From Galaxea fascicularis (lineage: Eukaryota > Cnidaria > Anthozoa > Scleractinia > Euphylliidae), in assembly GCA_948470475.1 (NCBI GenBank), contig OX419345.1:6499590-6563589 (forward strand): a DNA stretch of 64,000 bases, given 5' to 3'. Below are positions 22,792 to 35,592 of the stretch, one piece after another. The notes below the pieces were generated by a model. That model searched no databases, was not told the DNA's origin, and saw nothing but the letters and a program-made list of their open reading frames with translations. Within the stretch, counting starts at the first letter, position 1; every line of letters starts with the position of its first letter. The position numbers were made by a program, and so were the translations under genes.

Positions 22792-23935
22792 ATAGTTTGT
22801 TACTCTTTATATCACGTCAATCAATGGTTCAGTTCTCACTGATTCGAATATCTACCAACTGTTTTGGGAATTATCTGTTTTGCCGATTTTTCGGTTGAAA
22901 TTCAACATAATCCCCTCTGAGTGTTAGGATCTCTACTAAGCCAGGAATAAGATTTTATTTTAGACCAGTATAAATGTATTGAGTGCCATGTTGACTGATC
23001 ATTTTTAATATAACGGTTTTTTAAGACAATTTTTAGTTTGTTTAGAGGTCTGGGTCATTGTAACTCAAACGTTTACCTGAAAAGTGAAGGTGTTTACAGA
23101 CGTTTTGATATGAGATCTTTTATCAGTGCCTACATTATTCTTAACGTAACGTTTCTTGTATCATCTGGATTTCTTCTATAGCCTTGCAATTGAGCTCTAA
23201 TCGTGTAACGTATTGATGAAGATGTATTTCCTTAGGAATATCCGTTTGAATGAAAGGCTTTGGAATTGACCTTGATTTGAAAATTACACTTCGTCACTAA
23301 ATACATTTTACAGAATGAAAAGGTAAACATAGTGCCCATAATTAAGTATATATTATTCTCGTTTTTAATCATTATGTAGTTAATATGCAATGACATTGAT
23401 ATTTACAAGAATAGAGAATGTAGAGAAAATATTCATTGCTAGTTAAGTTTTTTAGTTGGTAATTCTAAGAGTACTGTAATTTAATTTTAGTTGTAAAGTA
23501 GCAGCTAACTATACAATTTAGGAATATAGTCTAATTTCATTTGTAATGATCGATGAAAAGTGTGATTCGTTAGTTGCTTGATCATAATAAAGCTTCGGGA
23601 GATTAAGTCTATTTTGTGGTAACTGACTGTGACTGTGACAGATAGGACTGGTTGCCTTTGCGTTTTGCTGGCTCCAGCGTTAGCCAAAGCTTGTCCAAGT
23701 CAGGAGCTAACAAATTTTGACAAGTATATCAATCGATCGGTGAAATTCGATTAGTGATCAAGGTTAAATCAACCAACCTTCAGTTAGGAGAGGGGGTTAC
23801 TAACTACAGCTGTGTTTGGGTTGGTTTGGATTTGCGGCATCCGATGACGGTGCTCACTGTTAGTCAATTGTGTTTTTCAAATAAGACGAGTTCACAACAA
23901 ATACCGGAAGGTGGCGCGTGACTTCACACAAGAAT
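22792..23935 (+). other. TRIM2 3' region
   Basis: Homologous to the downstream regions of the other TRIM copies, with AATAAA at 23586-23591. Homology to other units ends abruptly at about 23934 after ttcacacaag. Confidence 0.5.
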
Positions 23936-23969
23936 AAAATAAGTTATAGACCATCACACCGGGGACTAC

Positions 23970-24222
23970 TTCCCCTAATCTTTCCGATTAGTGTGTGGGT
24001 TCTTTAACGTCCCACACCAGTACTGTGAGACGGGACCTCCGGTTTAATCGCCCTTATGCGAGAAGACTAGAAAGTCTAACCATTTGCAGGTGTCATTACA
24101 AAGGTAGCATTTTCTCCTCAGTTATTTAAAGACCCTGAGTGTTGGTCCGGCCTGGGCTTGAACCCCCGACCTCCCGCACAGCAGTCCGGTGCTCTACCAC
24201 TGAGCCAAACGGTCGGCGGTTA
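23970..24222 (-). mobile_element. tRNA-derived SINE, copy 1
   Basis: On minus, the head has a tRNA-like RNA polymerase III promoter: box A TGGCTCAGTGG (24197-24207) and box B GGGTTCAAGCC (24155-24165), 31 bp apart. A body with gtgagacgggacctccggttta and agaagactagaaagtctaacc follows. The same head and body occur at 56690-56905. The acceptor-stem and anticodon-arm structure of a real tRNA is not present, so this is a SINE and not a tRNA gene. Confidence 0.7.
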
Positions 24223-25260
24223 TATGAGGGTCTCAATGGGGTGGTGGCTTTTACGGTTATCGGCTAAAATTTTGGCTCTTTTATGGCTATCAGTTAATTT
24301 TTTTCAGTTACGGCTAAAAAAAAGTTACAAATTAATTTCTTTTGTTGCAAAAGATTAAATATTAATAAACCTGTGTTTTTTTAATCTTTAAAGCAAAGAA
24401 AAAGTCTTATGATCATCTCGGGCTTAAATAAGTTATTCTTTTGAAACATTTTAATATTTGATAGATCCTACCAAATAAATGAATTGAGAACTTGAACATT
24501 TCCGTGACTCTTAGACTCGCATTTAAAAGTGTCGGAGCCAAGCTGAGAAGCACGGCTTTGAAGATCTTTGAATATGAGATTTTTCGATCTCATTTTCTTA
24601 AAATGACATGTGCTCTTTGTTTAAAACAGAAAAAAAGGTTTAAGCTATTGCCAGTGAACTAAGATCAACTAACATTTCTTTTGTGAGGGATGAAAATGAT
24701 CATTCCTTATAACAGTTCATTACCAAAATAAATCAACTTCCTGTGAATGTCAGAGGCGTACGCGTATTTTGCAGCTTCTAGTATCTGTTGTCCACGTGAA
24801 TCAATAATGCATCTGCAAGTAGGCATCCAGGCAAAAGACAAAAAACAAAATTTCAGGGTCCAGTGTTTTTTTATGATAGCGAAGGACTGTACAGAACGAC
24901 TGTCTGGAGCAGCGTCGGAGAAAAACAGGGAATTGTTACAAATTGACAATGTTACCGGCAACGTGTTTTGCAAACAGTGATATCTCTGCTAGTTGCTTTA
25001 CTGGTATTTCGAGCGCACGACCTCCTGAAAATCACAAATATTAATCCCCAGCAGGAAAACCAGACTTTCGCTATCGAAACAATTAGCTCCCCAAACATTT
25101 GGGGAGCTAATTTAGTTTCTGCAACCCGCAAGATAAAAGTCCCGCAAAGATTTGGGGAAAAAAGGACAAAAAGTGCCGCAATCCTTTTTTAGAATAGGTG
25201 CAAAGATGCATGTTAGCGAAAAAAACATTTTGGGGTTATAAGCACTTTAAGAGTACTTAC
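24223..25260. other. Unit-2-specific spacer
   Basis: A/T-rich sequence with repeats of a tacggctaaaa-type motif (24245-24325) and a near-perfect palindrome at 25081-25112. No supported coding region. Genes B and C are absent where the unit plan would place them. Confidence 0.35.
25081..25112. repeat. 32-bp palindrome
   Basis: Arms aattagctccccaaa (25081-25095) and tttggggagctaatt (25098-25112) are exact complements with only a 2-nt spacer. Confidence 0.8.
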
Positions 25261-25567
25261 TGTTCAGCTCGCTTTCACTATCTGAGTCAAGCAACAGGGG
25301 TAGTTCCAGATCTAGCTGCTGCTGGATCGATAAAGAATAATTTTCTATTTTGCCGCTGATTTTGGCGAGGCGGTAAAGTTTAAGGTCAAATGACCCAAGA
25401 CCGAACTTCCTCGCTTGCTCGTTAAGACCAAGAAAGTCAATAACGTTTTCCTTGAACGTTGAAAGTGTCCGATGCTCTTCTTGGACTTTGAGTCTTGCCT
25501 TGTACCTTTCGATTGGCCTTTCCTCATCCGTTCGATAAAAACTAACAACAGCTTTCAATACCGACAT
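25261..25567 (-). CDS. Putative first coding exon of an unknown gene
   Basis: On minus, an ATG at 25567 opens about 102 codons ending in an acidic Asp/Ser/Glu stretch (L-D-S-D-S-E-S-E-L) directly before a consensus donor gtaagt (25255-25260). The segment is rich in charged residues and begins M-S-V-L-K-A-V-V-S-F-Y-R. I do not recognise the family. The following exon could not be identified to the left, so this may be a genuine first exon or a relic. It has no copy in the other units. Confidence 0.35.
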
Positions 25568-27480
25568 CGTTCAACTCTCATGTACACTAGGTGAAGAAAT
25601 TGGAGATCTAAAAACAAAAAGCTGTCAACTTGTCCCACAAAGCGCAGGCCAAGTGAGGTCAAGTGAGACTACCGGGGGTCCTGAAAACGAGCTTGGCCTA
25701 TAAAAACGTATGAAGCACATGTACGACATGTACGTTGTTAAAGTAGCAAGGAAATAAGAAACACAACAGGTTATAGGTGAGTTTAGCACCTTCCTTAAAA
25801 TTAACAAATCTAGGGAACAATTTTTTTTTCTGGCTCTTATATACTAAAAGCCGCCTTATTTTGGGAGAACCGTTCTAAAAACTTTTAAACGGTAAAGTAT
25901 TATTCTGTCAGCTTTCAAAATAGTCTGCAAAAAATGTTTAATTCTATTAATTATGAAGTATTATTCAGTATTAAATCGAGGAAACAGTCAAGAGTCCCGT
26001 CATTTACGCCGGTCGAGTTTGTGAGCCTGGTTACTCAGCTCAAGATGGCGGCTAAAACATCGACACCAATAAGAACAAAATTGGCCGGATAAAGAAGGAG
26101 CATAACTTCACTTAAGGTAAAAAATGCTTAGAAAATTAGGGGGTCTTCGTTTTAGAGTTTTTGGGGTCTTGGGGTTTTAAGGTCTTAGGGTCTTCGTTTT
26201 AGAGGTCTTCGTTTTAGAGAAACCCGCGCGATGTTAACACCCTGCTTGTAGAAGTTTTTTTATTTAATCCTCTGCTAGCAGGGTAAGTCTCCAAATGTTT
26301 CAGTGCCGGATATTTAATTGGAGCAGTGAATGGTAAAAAGAGAAGCTCTCTTTTTGCCATTCACACCTACAACATCGTTTATTGTTTCTTTCGAGTGAAA
26401 GAAAGTACACACGACGTTTAGTTGTCTATGTGATCAATCTAATCCCGGAACAGGAATCAAGGATTAAGCAGTTTCTATCAAGCAAGCTGAAGACTATCTA
26501 CACTGCACAGTATTTTGTGAGGTTGCGAACTACACACAAGAAATATATGTGAAGGTGTTAAAGAAGGCCAAAACAAATTCGCTGGGTGTCTGTACCGGCA
26601 TGTTATAAGCTTGATTATTTGGAAATTCCATGCGAATTGGGCATATTTTTACATCTTCGATCTCCAATATAAAGAGCAGCACATCTTAGGCCCGATTCAG
26701 ACGCCGTACTTTTCATGAGCCGAACCTAATTCATAGAATTAAGTACATGAAAATTTTGGAGTGAGACGATCGGATCTCGGTAGGCACCTCGAATAATTTA
26801 CGGATTTAAGGACAATTTCTGGATATCCAGATCTAACAACGTAGTATGGCCTTCTATTTATTATAGTTGAAGCTCATTGAACGTTTTCAGGTCCTTTTGT
26901 GTCGATTTCGCTAATTTTTCTCTTCCAAAACACATCCTTTGAGCATACAACAAATCTTGTCTGAGTAACGTAGGGGGTCAATCTATTTTTAGTAATAGTG
27001 CACGTCGCTATTGATACCCCAACACACGGGAATGGCACTAGTTATAATTCAGAATATTACAAGAATGTTTTAAGCCTAAAATCGTCAGAAAAATAGGAAT
27101 TTTCAGCCTCGGCCGGAAAAACAATATTCTTATAAAAACAAAGAGGGTATAACTTCAAGTTATCAATACACCCAATGCACGCAAGACTTACCTGAAAAAT
27201 GCGATTGGAGGAGGTATTGCAATTTCTCTGATACTGTAAAAAACTAAAACAGAGAAAAGAGCTTAGATTTCGTTATGCTACATTTGTGTATTATAATTAC
27301 AACTATGTATGTGAATCAGTGAAGTGGCAAATTGTAATTTCGGAAATTAAATCAGGAAGGCCGAGCGAAGGCCAATGTGGCCTCAAGTTAAATTTTTTTG
27401 TTGTCCAAAGCGACCAAAACTTTCAACGATGCGGGAGAGTGCCACGGTAGGAGAGATTCCTGTCGGCAGGGTTCTGTTTT
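25568..27480. other. Spacer between TRIM2 and TRIM3, mostly unassigned
   Basis: Contains an inverted repeat (arms about 26327-26343 and 26349-26365, one mismatch) and a short minisatellite (26141-26220). From about 27130 it is homologous to the region upstream of TRIM4 (52434-52740). No gene is supported. Confidence 0.3.
26141..26220. repeat. Minisatellite of gtcttcgttttagag
   Basis: Three copies of gtcttcgttttagag plus shorter ggggtctt-type variants occur within 80 bp. Confidence 0.6.
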
Positions 27481-27564
27481 AAGCAATTCTTACAAAACCA
27501 GGAAATTTTGTCATTTCTCAGAATCAAGAACTTCAGAGTCAAAACACTTCAATTCACACTCTCT

Positions 27565-27574
27565 GATTGGCTGA
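27565..27574. promoter_or_regulatory. Conserved inverted CCAAT box upstream of TRIM3
   Basis: gattggctga lies 114 bp before the ATG in the block also conserved upstream of TRIM2 and TRIM4. Confidence 0.4.
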
Positions 27575-27678
27575 TATCATAAAGCCGACATAAACACCAC
27601 GAGATCACAAGGCTCCATTGTTTCGAGACTTTGGTTTGTTTGAAGGTGTGTTTAATTTCCCGTTTCCTTACCTTTATC

Positions 27679-29932
27679 ATGGATATTCAACCCTTTCTGC
27701 ACAATCTTCATGAAGAAGTATCCTGTTCTGTGTGTATGACCAAGTTCACCGATCACAAAGCAGCTGCCTTGCTTGCACAGTTTTTGTCTTCACTGCCTGC
27801 AAAGGATTCAAGAAACTAGCGGAATTCGAGAAAACATTTCATGTCCTGAGTGTAGGCAAGACTTCATGATCCCCGGAGGTGGCGATCTTAACGCTTTGCC
27901 CACAAACTTTCGAATCAATAGTTTGTTGGATGTGTTGGCCATCAAAGAGTGCAATACAAGCGGCGTCAAGTGTGACAATTGCGACAAAAGAAGCGGAAAA
28001 TGCTCGTACTGTTTCCAATGTTGTTCGTTCTGGTGTGATGACTGTCTGCCTTTGCATAATGGCATCAAAGCCAATAAAGAACACCATGCGCTGGCTTTGA
28101 AAGACTTTCAAGATGAAGACTTTGAAAACATTTTAAAGCGGCCGGCATTTTGCGGAAAGCCAGGCCACGAGAAGAAAGAATTAGAGCTGTTTTGCAGGGC
28201 ATGTGAAGTTGCCATTTGCAACACTTGCGCCTTTACAGATCACGAAGGTCACGCGAAGATGCCTTTGGAATTAGCCGCAAATGAGCACAAGTTAAGAGTG
28301 AAGGCCGCAATCGAATCTCAGAAACGGAGGGCAAAGAGAAAAGAGAACAAACTAGCTAAGATCAAAGAAGACTGTGTTAAAGTTCAAGAACAAGCTGCTA
28401 GAGTGAAAAGAGACGTGCAGCAGTTCATTGACAGCATTTTTGCGGCGATTGAAGCGAAGAAGATGGAAATCTTTGGTGACGTGGAAAACAAAGTGAAAGC
28501 ATCACTTGAGGGTCTGAAGTTGCAAAGGCACGAGATTGAAGAGCAAGTGAAAATGCACAAGACTGCAATCCAGAAAAGCGAAACACTTTTAAAACGTAGC
28601 ACCAGCGCTCAAATCGTGCAGCCGAATGAATTCTTGGAGAAAGTATTTCAGGAGGAAGCTGCCCATTTGCAAGACGACAAATCTGGCCTTGACGGCGGAG
28701 GTCTGACTACCTTTGTCTTTGTGAACAATCGACGCTTGTTTGACTTTGTAAAAACTGAAGAAATTGGCTCAGTGAAAAGTTTTGTTACCAAGACCAACCC
28801 GCGACAATCAGGAGCTGAAGGTAAAGGAATCATTAAAGCGACCGTTGGACTGCAAGTACAGATTGTTATAACATCAAGGAACGCTGAAGGAGAACAATGT
28901 TACGAAGAGCGTGACTGTGTAACAGTGGAAATCAGAAATCGTCAGGGACATGACTGTGCGAATATAGAGCAAATCCAAGATAACAAAGATGGCACTTACA
29001 AGATCAGTTACTTTGCCAAAGAAACTGGACCGTGCCAAGCATTAGTGAAGGTAAATGGGGAACATGTTTATGGCAGGCCGTTTGAGGTTCAAGTCCAACC
29101 CAGACAGTACAAACCCGTGTCATCATTTGGACGAAAACGTTCGGCTGCTGGAATGCTTAACTATCCTTGGGGGGTAGCAGTGAATGAGAAAAATGAGATT
29201 GCAGTGACTGAGACTGATAACCATAGGATACAGATATTTAACAGTGACGGACACCTTTTGAGATCTTTTGGCAGAGAAGGTTCTCTGCAGGGAGAGTTTA
29301 GCTGGCCTGCTGGTATAGTTTTCCATCATGATAACATTATAGTGGCGGACAGTCGTAACCACCGAATTCAACTCTTTACTGATCAGGGTGAGTATGTTGG
29401 TCAGTTTGGAGGAGAAGGAAGTCTTGATCACCAGCTTAAGCGTCCCCGTGGTTTATCCCTTGACAGTGATGGCAACATTATTGTTGCTGATACATTTAAC
29501 AAGTTAGTCAAGATCTTTTCACCTGATGGTCACTTTTTGCGTAAAATTGGCACAGAGGGCTCTTTCATTAACCCCATTCACTGTATCCAACATCGCAACT
29601 ATCTTATAGTGTCAGACTACGGTGGACACTGTGTGCGAGTTTTCAATAAAGAAGGAAAATTTCTTTATCAATTTGGAAAGAAGGGGAATGGAGATGGGGA
29701 GTTCAATGAGCCTTGGTACCTGTCTGTAAACAAAGCAGATCACCTGTTAGTTTGTGATTCAGAGAATCACAGGGTGCAGGTGTTTGAACTGAGTGGAAAG
29801 TTCATCACAAAGTTTGGTACAAAAGGGAAGGGGGCAGGAAAGTTTAACTGTCCATTATCAACAGCAGTGCTTAGTGATGGCAGGATAGTGTTGTGTGACT
29901 ATCGTAACCGTCGCCTTCAGATTTTTGAATAG
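27679..29932 (+). pseudogene. TRIM-NHL protein, copy 3 (TRIM3), 1-nt insertion in the RING
   Basis: The ATG at 27679 starts the same M-D-I-Q-P-F leader as the other copies. A single inserted a at 27755 (gatcacaaag against gatccaaag) shifts the frame inside the RING finger, between the second and third zinc ligands. From there the other frame is open for about 719 codons to the stop at 29932. It encodes the second half of the RING, two B-boxes, coiled coil, filamin domain and six NHL repeats. A protein could only start at an internal Met after the RING (such as the M in D-F-M-I-P), which would lack ligase activity. A sequencing error is possible because everything else is intact. NHL loop residues are distinct (D-T-F-N in repeat 3, D-Y-G-G in repeat 4). 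Confidence 0.8.
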
Positions 29933-32155
29933 ATATTTTGTTACTCTTATATCACGTCAATCAATAGTTCAGTTGTCACTGATTCGAGTATCCACCAAAT
30001 GTTTTGAGAATTATCTGTTTTGCCGATTTTCCTGTTGAAATTTAACATAATCCCCTCCGAGTGTTAGGATTTCTACTAAGCCAGGAATTATATTTTATTG
30101 TAGATCAGTATAAATGTATTGAGTGACATGTTGACTAATCATTTTAAATATAACGGTTTTAAGACATTTTTGAGTTTGTTTAGAGGTCCGGGTCATTGTA
30201 ACTCAAACGTTTACCTGCAAAGTGAAGGTGTTTACAGACGTTTGGTTATGAGATCTTTTATCAGTGCCTACATTATTCTTAACGTCACTTTACTTGTATC
30301 ATCTGGATTTTCTTCTATAGCATTGCAATTGAGCTCTAATCATGTAACATACCGATGAAGATGTATTTCCTTACGAATATCCCTTTGAATGAAAGCCTTT
30401 GGAATCAGTTACCTTGCTCTGAAAATAACACTTGAGGTTGCTCGGAAAAATAGTCTGTTTTACGGTAATTTCGTCACTAAATACAATTTACAGAATGAAA
30501 AGGTAAACATAGTGCCTATACTTAAGTATATTATTCTCGTTTTTAATCATTTTGTAGTTGATATGCAATGACATTGATGTTTACAAGAACAGAGAATATA
30601 GAGAAAATATTCATTGGTAGTTTAGTTTTTTAGTTGGTAATTCTAAGGAGTACTGTAATTGAATTTTAGTTGTAAAGTAGCAGCTAAATATACAATTTAG
30701 GAATAGTCTGATTTAATTTGTAATGAGCCGCGCTGAAAAGTGTGCTTCGTCAGTTGTTTGATCATAATAAAGCTTCGGGAGATTTAAGTCTATTTTGTGG
30801 TACCTGACTGATAGGACTGATTGCCTTTGCGTTTTGCTGGCTTCAGCTTACGCCAAACCTTGTCCAAGTCAGGAGCTAAAACAAATTTTCACAAGTATAA
30901 TCGATCGGTGAAATTCGATTAGTGATCAAGGTTAAATCAACCAACCTTCAGTTAGGAGAGGGGGTTACTAACTAAAGCTGTGTTTGGGTTGGTTTGGATT
31001 TGCGGCATCCGATGACGGTGCTTACTGTTAGTCAATTGTGTTTTTTAAATAAGACGAGTTCACAAGAAATGCCGGAAGGTGGCGCGTGATTTCACACAAG
31101 GTCAAGCCAAGTCACCTCAAGTGAAGTTTATTATGCACATTTTAAAGGATGTTTCAATATAAACAGAGCACAAGGAAAGAGCATACCAAACAAAAATAGG
31201 TAACAATAACAATAACAAAAAGTGTTGTTATCTACACAGTGGCCAAAGTACTCGCAACTGTCGTGTTGGTCATCGTCTGCAAGTTTATGGCACCCTCTTA
31301 CATTATTGTGCAACTCTGAAGCGTGGATTCAGAGATCCAGTGGTCAGGTACGTGGCGCAAGAAGCACCTTCGAGGGAAGAGTTGTGAAACAACTCGGCAG
31401 ATTGTTTTGGTACCCGCCCTGCCCTGCGCAAATGTGCAGTGTGCTTACCATGCACAGACAGTGTAAAATGTTACCTGTATGTTACAGAAACAATAACGAA
31501 AACTAGATATTATTCGTCTAACTTGTCTTATGACAGGCAGCGTATAGCCGGCAAAAGAACTAGTTCACGCGTAATGTGAGGATAACTAATGTGCACCTGT
31601 GTCAGTTGGGTGAAACATATGCATCTTGTAAGTGGTGACTGGGAACATTGACGAAAGAATTAAAAACACGGTAATGAGCATACAACTTGATTGAAACATG
31701 ATTAACGTCTTGGTAAACTAGAAAAAAGTGTTGAAACGTTTGATATTTTCGAATAGTCACGTTATACTGGCTTCTATTGAAAGACCAGCTTTGGCTTGAA
31801 ACAAAGCTTTGCCGGACTTGTCAAAATCTTCATCTTCACCTTCATCTGGGAACATTTTCTCCCCTCCCGCTCCTAGTTTACCCGCGGTTTATACCAGCAG
31901 CCTCAGAAACAATATTCAGGCCATGTTCTGAATCTGCACGACCACATAGTCAGGAGGGATATTGCCATGTCACGGGACTCACAGAGCTCGCGCTTAATCG
32001 ATTGCGAATTGAAGGCTGGTGACGCAAGCTACGTTTTAAACCAGCGGTTTCCATGTGTCCGCAAAACAAACCCCAACAAGAGAAACGGTATAACATGGCT
32101 TAGCAGATGGCAATCATGAAATTACCGTTAGGTATTAGTATCACGGAGCTGCGAG
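29933..32155 (+). other. TRIM3 3' region, shared repeat block and B3 first exon
   Basis: The TRIM 3' region has AATAAA at 30766-30771. Next comes the repeat block also seen in unit 1 (31100-31500, with ccctgccctg near 31415). The conserved non-coding exon of gene B ends at the donor gtaagt at 32156. No MITE is present at the place corresponding to 3274-3570. Confidence 0.45.
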
Positions 32156-32260
32156 GTAAGTATTGCAGCACGAGATAAGTATGCTTGAGTTTTTTTTTCC
32201 TTTTTGCGCTTAACTCAGAGAAACTGCAATTTGCAGTGGAAAATGGGGTTTGTTACGTGA

Positions 32261-32286
32261 AACAACAACAACAACAACAACAACAA
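32261..32286. repeat. (CAA)n microsatellite
   Basis: An uninterrupted aac/caa run of 26 bp lies in the first intron of gene B3; the matching place in unit 4 (57916-57927) has about half as many repeats. Confidence 0.8.
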
Positions 32287-32979
32287 AGTACTATATTTAT
32301 AATTAAAGCGACAGGATTGCTTACGGTGATCGTGTACATAGCCAGGAGTTAAAGAACTGAAACAACTTAACTATGTATTTTGAAATTTATAATAATTACA
32401 TACATAGCAGAATCTGACGGTGTGTACCAAGCGAGGGTAAAGATGTTTGGAATGTATTAGCGACGTTTTGTGGTTACCATTAGATAATGATACGCAAACA
32501 AATTTGCTAGAAGAACAAGAAATGTTAGCTGAGTTCCCAGTTAGGTGCCCTCTTCTTTGAAAATTAAATTATTATTTTTACGTGGTCCTTTATAAAAATA
32601 AATGTAAATTCTTCAAAAGGCATGGAAATTTTGCAAACTGACGTCCGCCGACTTCAGCCTATACAAACGTGATTGGCAGAGTTAAAGGGCTACCAGTCTG
32701 ATCTTAATCCGTCTACTGTCATACGCCATATTTTTTCCAGGGTTGCATGGTTTGCTTTAATTGCATGGAGACCAACAGTTTAAATTTCGGCCAATATGAA
32801 TGTATGGAAATTATTAATAGCTGTTTTGGCAAAACTTTATCTTTCCAATCGAGCGAAGACTGAACAACTACTAATGCGAGCCTAGCCGGCAACTTTTCCA
32901 CCATTTCTTAGCACAATCTCTAAAGGCCAAATTACGGGACACTTTGTCAAATTTCTTTTTGTTGCAGATTTTCCTTAGA

Positions 32980-34751
32980 ATGAGTCATTACCAGGACAAC
33001 ATCAACGCTCCTCACTTCCCCCCTGGGGTGCACATGTCCCATCTCAGTCTGACAAACACCACTTTGATTGGACAGGAAGTGCAGCAACGACTCTTGGACA
33101 AGTACTGGGGACAGCAGTACCTAGTCTCCCCTCCGCCATGTACGTGGCCTCATCCAAATGTGTATTTCCATGGTTACCAATACGGGATTTCAAATACTTT
33201 TCATTCGAGTTCAATTCCTAATGGTTTTGGACAGATACATCATTCTATGACTCACAGGTTTGGGGAGAGTAATAACAGTGTTAAGCATGGTCGGGATGTT
33301 CAGCCATGTTTGGAGTCCTACCGTGAACAGAACGTTCAGGTGGAGGTGTTAGAGGAAGGAAACAGTTGGACGACAGACAAAGAAAAAACTAAAGGCAATC
33401 AGAAAAAAGAGGGAAATCCATTGATTCCCAAGGTAATCTATTTGAATTTGACAGGATGACTAAAACTTCTATTTGACTGAATCGTCGTATTCCGTGTATG
33501 TAAACAAGCAGTCTTCCCAGTTTTTGTTTACAAATACGTTTGTCTGATTTGTATCATTTTCCTCACTTTTCCCGAGACATTGTATATCCATCCCATCAGT
33601 ATTTCTAGCAACGAATTAAGAAATGAACAATGACTGAATTCAAGGTCAAGCTGCTGGAGTATCGAGTCCTCTCTATTTTCCCTTCGGGATGCAGCTATTG
33701 AATGCTTTAAAAGACGACAAACGTCAAGCAGTTTGATTAATTTTCAGCTCTCACTACTTCCTTCTAGATTGTAGACCCGGTTACAGATGACCTTGACTGG
33801 GACAGTTTTAGTGCTCATCTGGCTGATGGAATTGTTGTCAGCATACTGGACAGCTTTGTTCTTAAACTACCTGTTCTAGATGTTGCAATGGTCCGTTCTG
33901 TGTTGGAAGAACTGAACAATTTACCTTCAAAAAAAGAAATAAGCACAGATAAAGAGCAGTATTTCCAGGACGTTGTAGGCTTGAAGCAAACGCAACTTGA
34001 AGAATCCCCAGAGAAAACGTCTTCCCAGCCTGAAGGAAGAAAAGATAAAGGGCTCCAAGACGCAGCGGTCGAACAAAGTAACCAAACAGGAAAATTAATT
34101 GACAAGGTACTGGAGCATGATTCTTCTTTGGCTATGACAATCGGGAACAAAAAGCAACATTTCTTAGGTGGGAAATGTTTATTTGAAACATCATTATGTC
34201 AAAGTGGCCCGAGTACTCTGACTCAAAGCAAGGAAAAGCGACCATCAGCTGATGAAGCGTTTGGGCAAAATGAGGAATTTTTGGGAGACACTGACGATGC
34301 AAAAGTAGTTCAAACAACCGTCTCACAGACAATGAGGCCCTTAGGTGTCTTGAATACAACTGGACAGAAACCACAAGAAGACAAAAGCCCAAACGAGCGA
34401 TTAACAAGTAGAACAAAATCAAACGGCAGAAATGAAAAGGGTACAGAACACGAGGAATACAGTTCTAATTTGCCAGTTACAAGTATATTAGACAAATTAA
34501 ACTGCACTAAAGAGACGATACAAAAAGAAGAAAATAGCACGGATGGACAAGTTCCAAAAACAAGAAGATCAACCAGAGCGGGAAAGACTTCACACGAAAA
34601 GGAAGACAGCTCCAATTTCATCCTGAAAAGTGTAAACAAATCAAACGCACTTGGGTCGGCTATGAAGGATGAGGAAGGAAACTCGTCTGAAAAAAGACCC
34701 CGAACTCGCATCAGATCAAAAACAATTCAGGGAAGGCTTGTGAAAAGATGA
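32980..34751 (+). CDS. Orphan gene B, copy 3 (exons 32980-33432 and 33768-34751)
   Basis: Same structure as B1: acceptor ttgcag at 32967, ATG at 32980, phase-0 donor cccaag|gtaatc at 33432, acceptor ccttctag at 33767. The product is 478 residues. Both exons are fully open. The N-terminal region and the amphipathic segment HLADGIVVSILDSF are unchanged from B1 except for isolated substitutions. The Lys/Glu/Ser-rich tail is more variable, with a loss of several residues near P-S-A-A-D-Q and a different C-terminal end (G-R-L-V-K-R). AATAAA follows at 34780-34785. Function unknown; it is the best candidate for a working copy along with B1. Confidence 0.75.
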
Positions 34752-35592
34752 AAGCAACAAACAAATCATGTGACTAACGAATAAAACTGGGCATAAATTA
34801 ATTTAAAAATTTCATTAAAGAAACCTCATATTGCGAACTTTCCAATTTGCATCAGGTCCTTTTGTTGTTACAGTTTTATCCTTTTTTATCTTTTTATTCC
34901 TTAAATTTATCTTCAAAATCTCAGCAACGTTTTCATCACATCTAGCGCTTGCTACATTTAGTTCTCTTTCATGTTGCTTTCGCAGAGCTGCCTTGTTTTT
35001 GCAAGGTGTTTAGAGGCTACTTTATTTTCCATTAGCGGATTTTACCAACTCCTCGTAGTTTTGAAAGGAATTTTGAGCCAAGGCAATATTCCACTTCATA
35101 TGACACACCTAAGATGCCACATTTAGAGTTGTCCACAAATGTTAAATCTTCAAGTCAAATGAATTAACAGTAATGGCGGAGTGATACTAAAATAATGATT
35201 ACTGCAACTTAAAAAGTCTAAGAATGCCAAAGGTCTTCTTGGAAGTAAATATGAAATACGCAAATATGGACATTTCAAGGAAAACGAAAAGTCACAGACA
35301 AGTACTCAAATTTCAATATGAAAAAACTGCGACATGATGTGAGCTTCAAGATAAAGACATCCGAGAACGTAAAACGTCGTCGGTTTTTTTAAACGTTTTA
35401 AATTCTGAAAATGATTTTTAGAAAGTTGCTTTTTATTCATGTACTCAAATGAATGAAAAAATCACTATCGAACCACACTTTAAAATGACTTTCTTACAAG
35501 ATTATAAAAACAAAAGAAGCAAATACTATTTATTTTACTCTGTACAAAACTGTTCAAATGAACTTAAGATAAAATTGCTGATTATGGATGAT
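34752..35592. other. B3-C3 convergent intergenic region
   Basis: Holds the B3 poly(A) signal and the presumed 3' UTR of C3. Homologous to 60473-61464. No additional gene seen. Confidence 0.4.

Noticed and set aside
24155..24222. A functional tRNA gene
   Set aside because: Box A and B are present but the cloverleaf arms do not form; body and second copy show a SINE.
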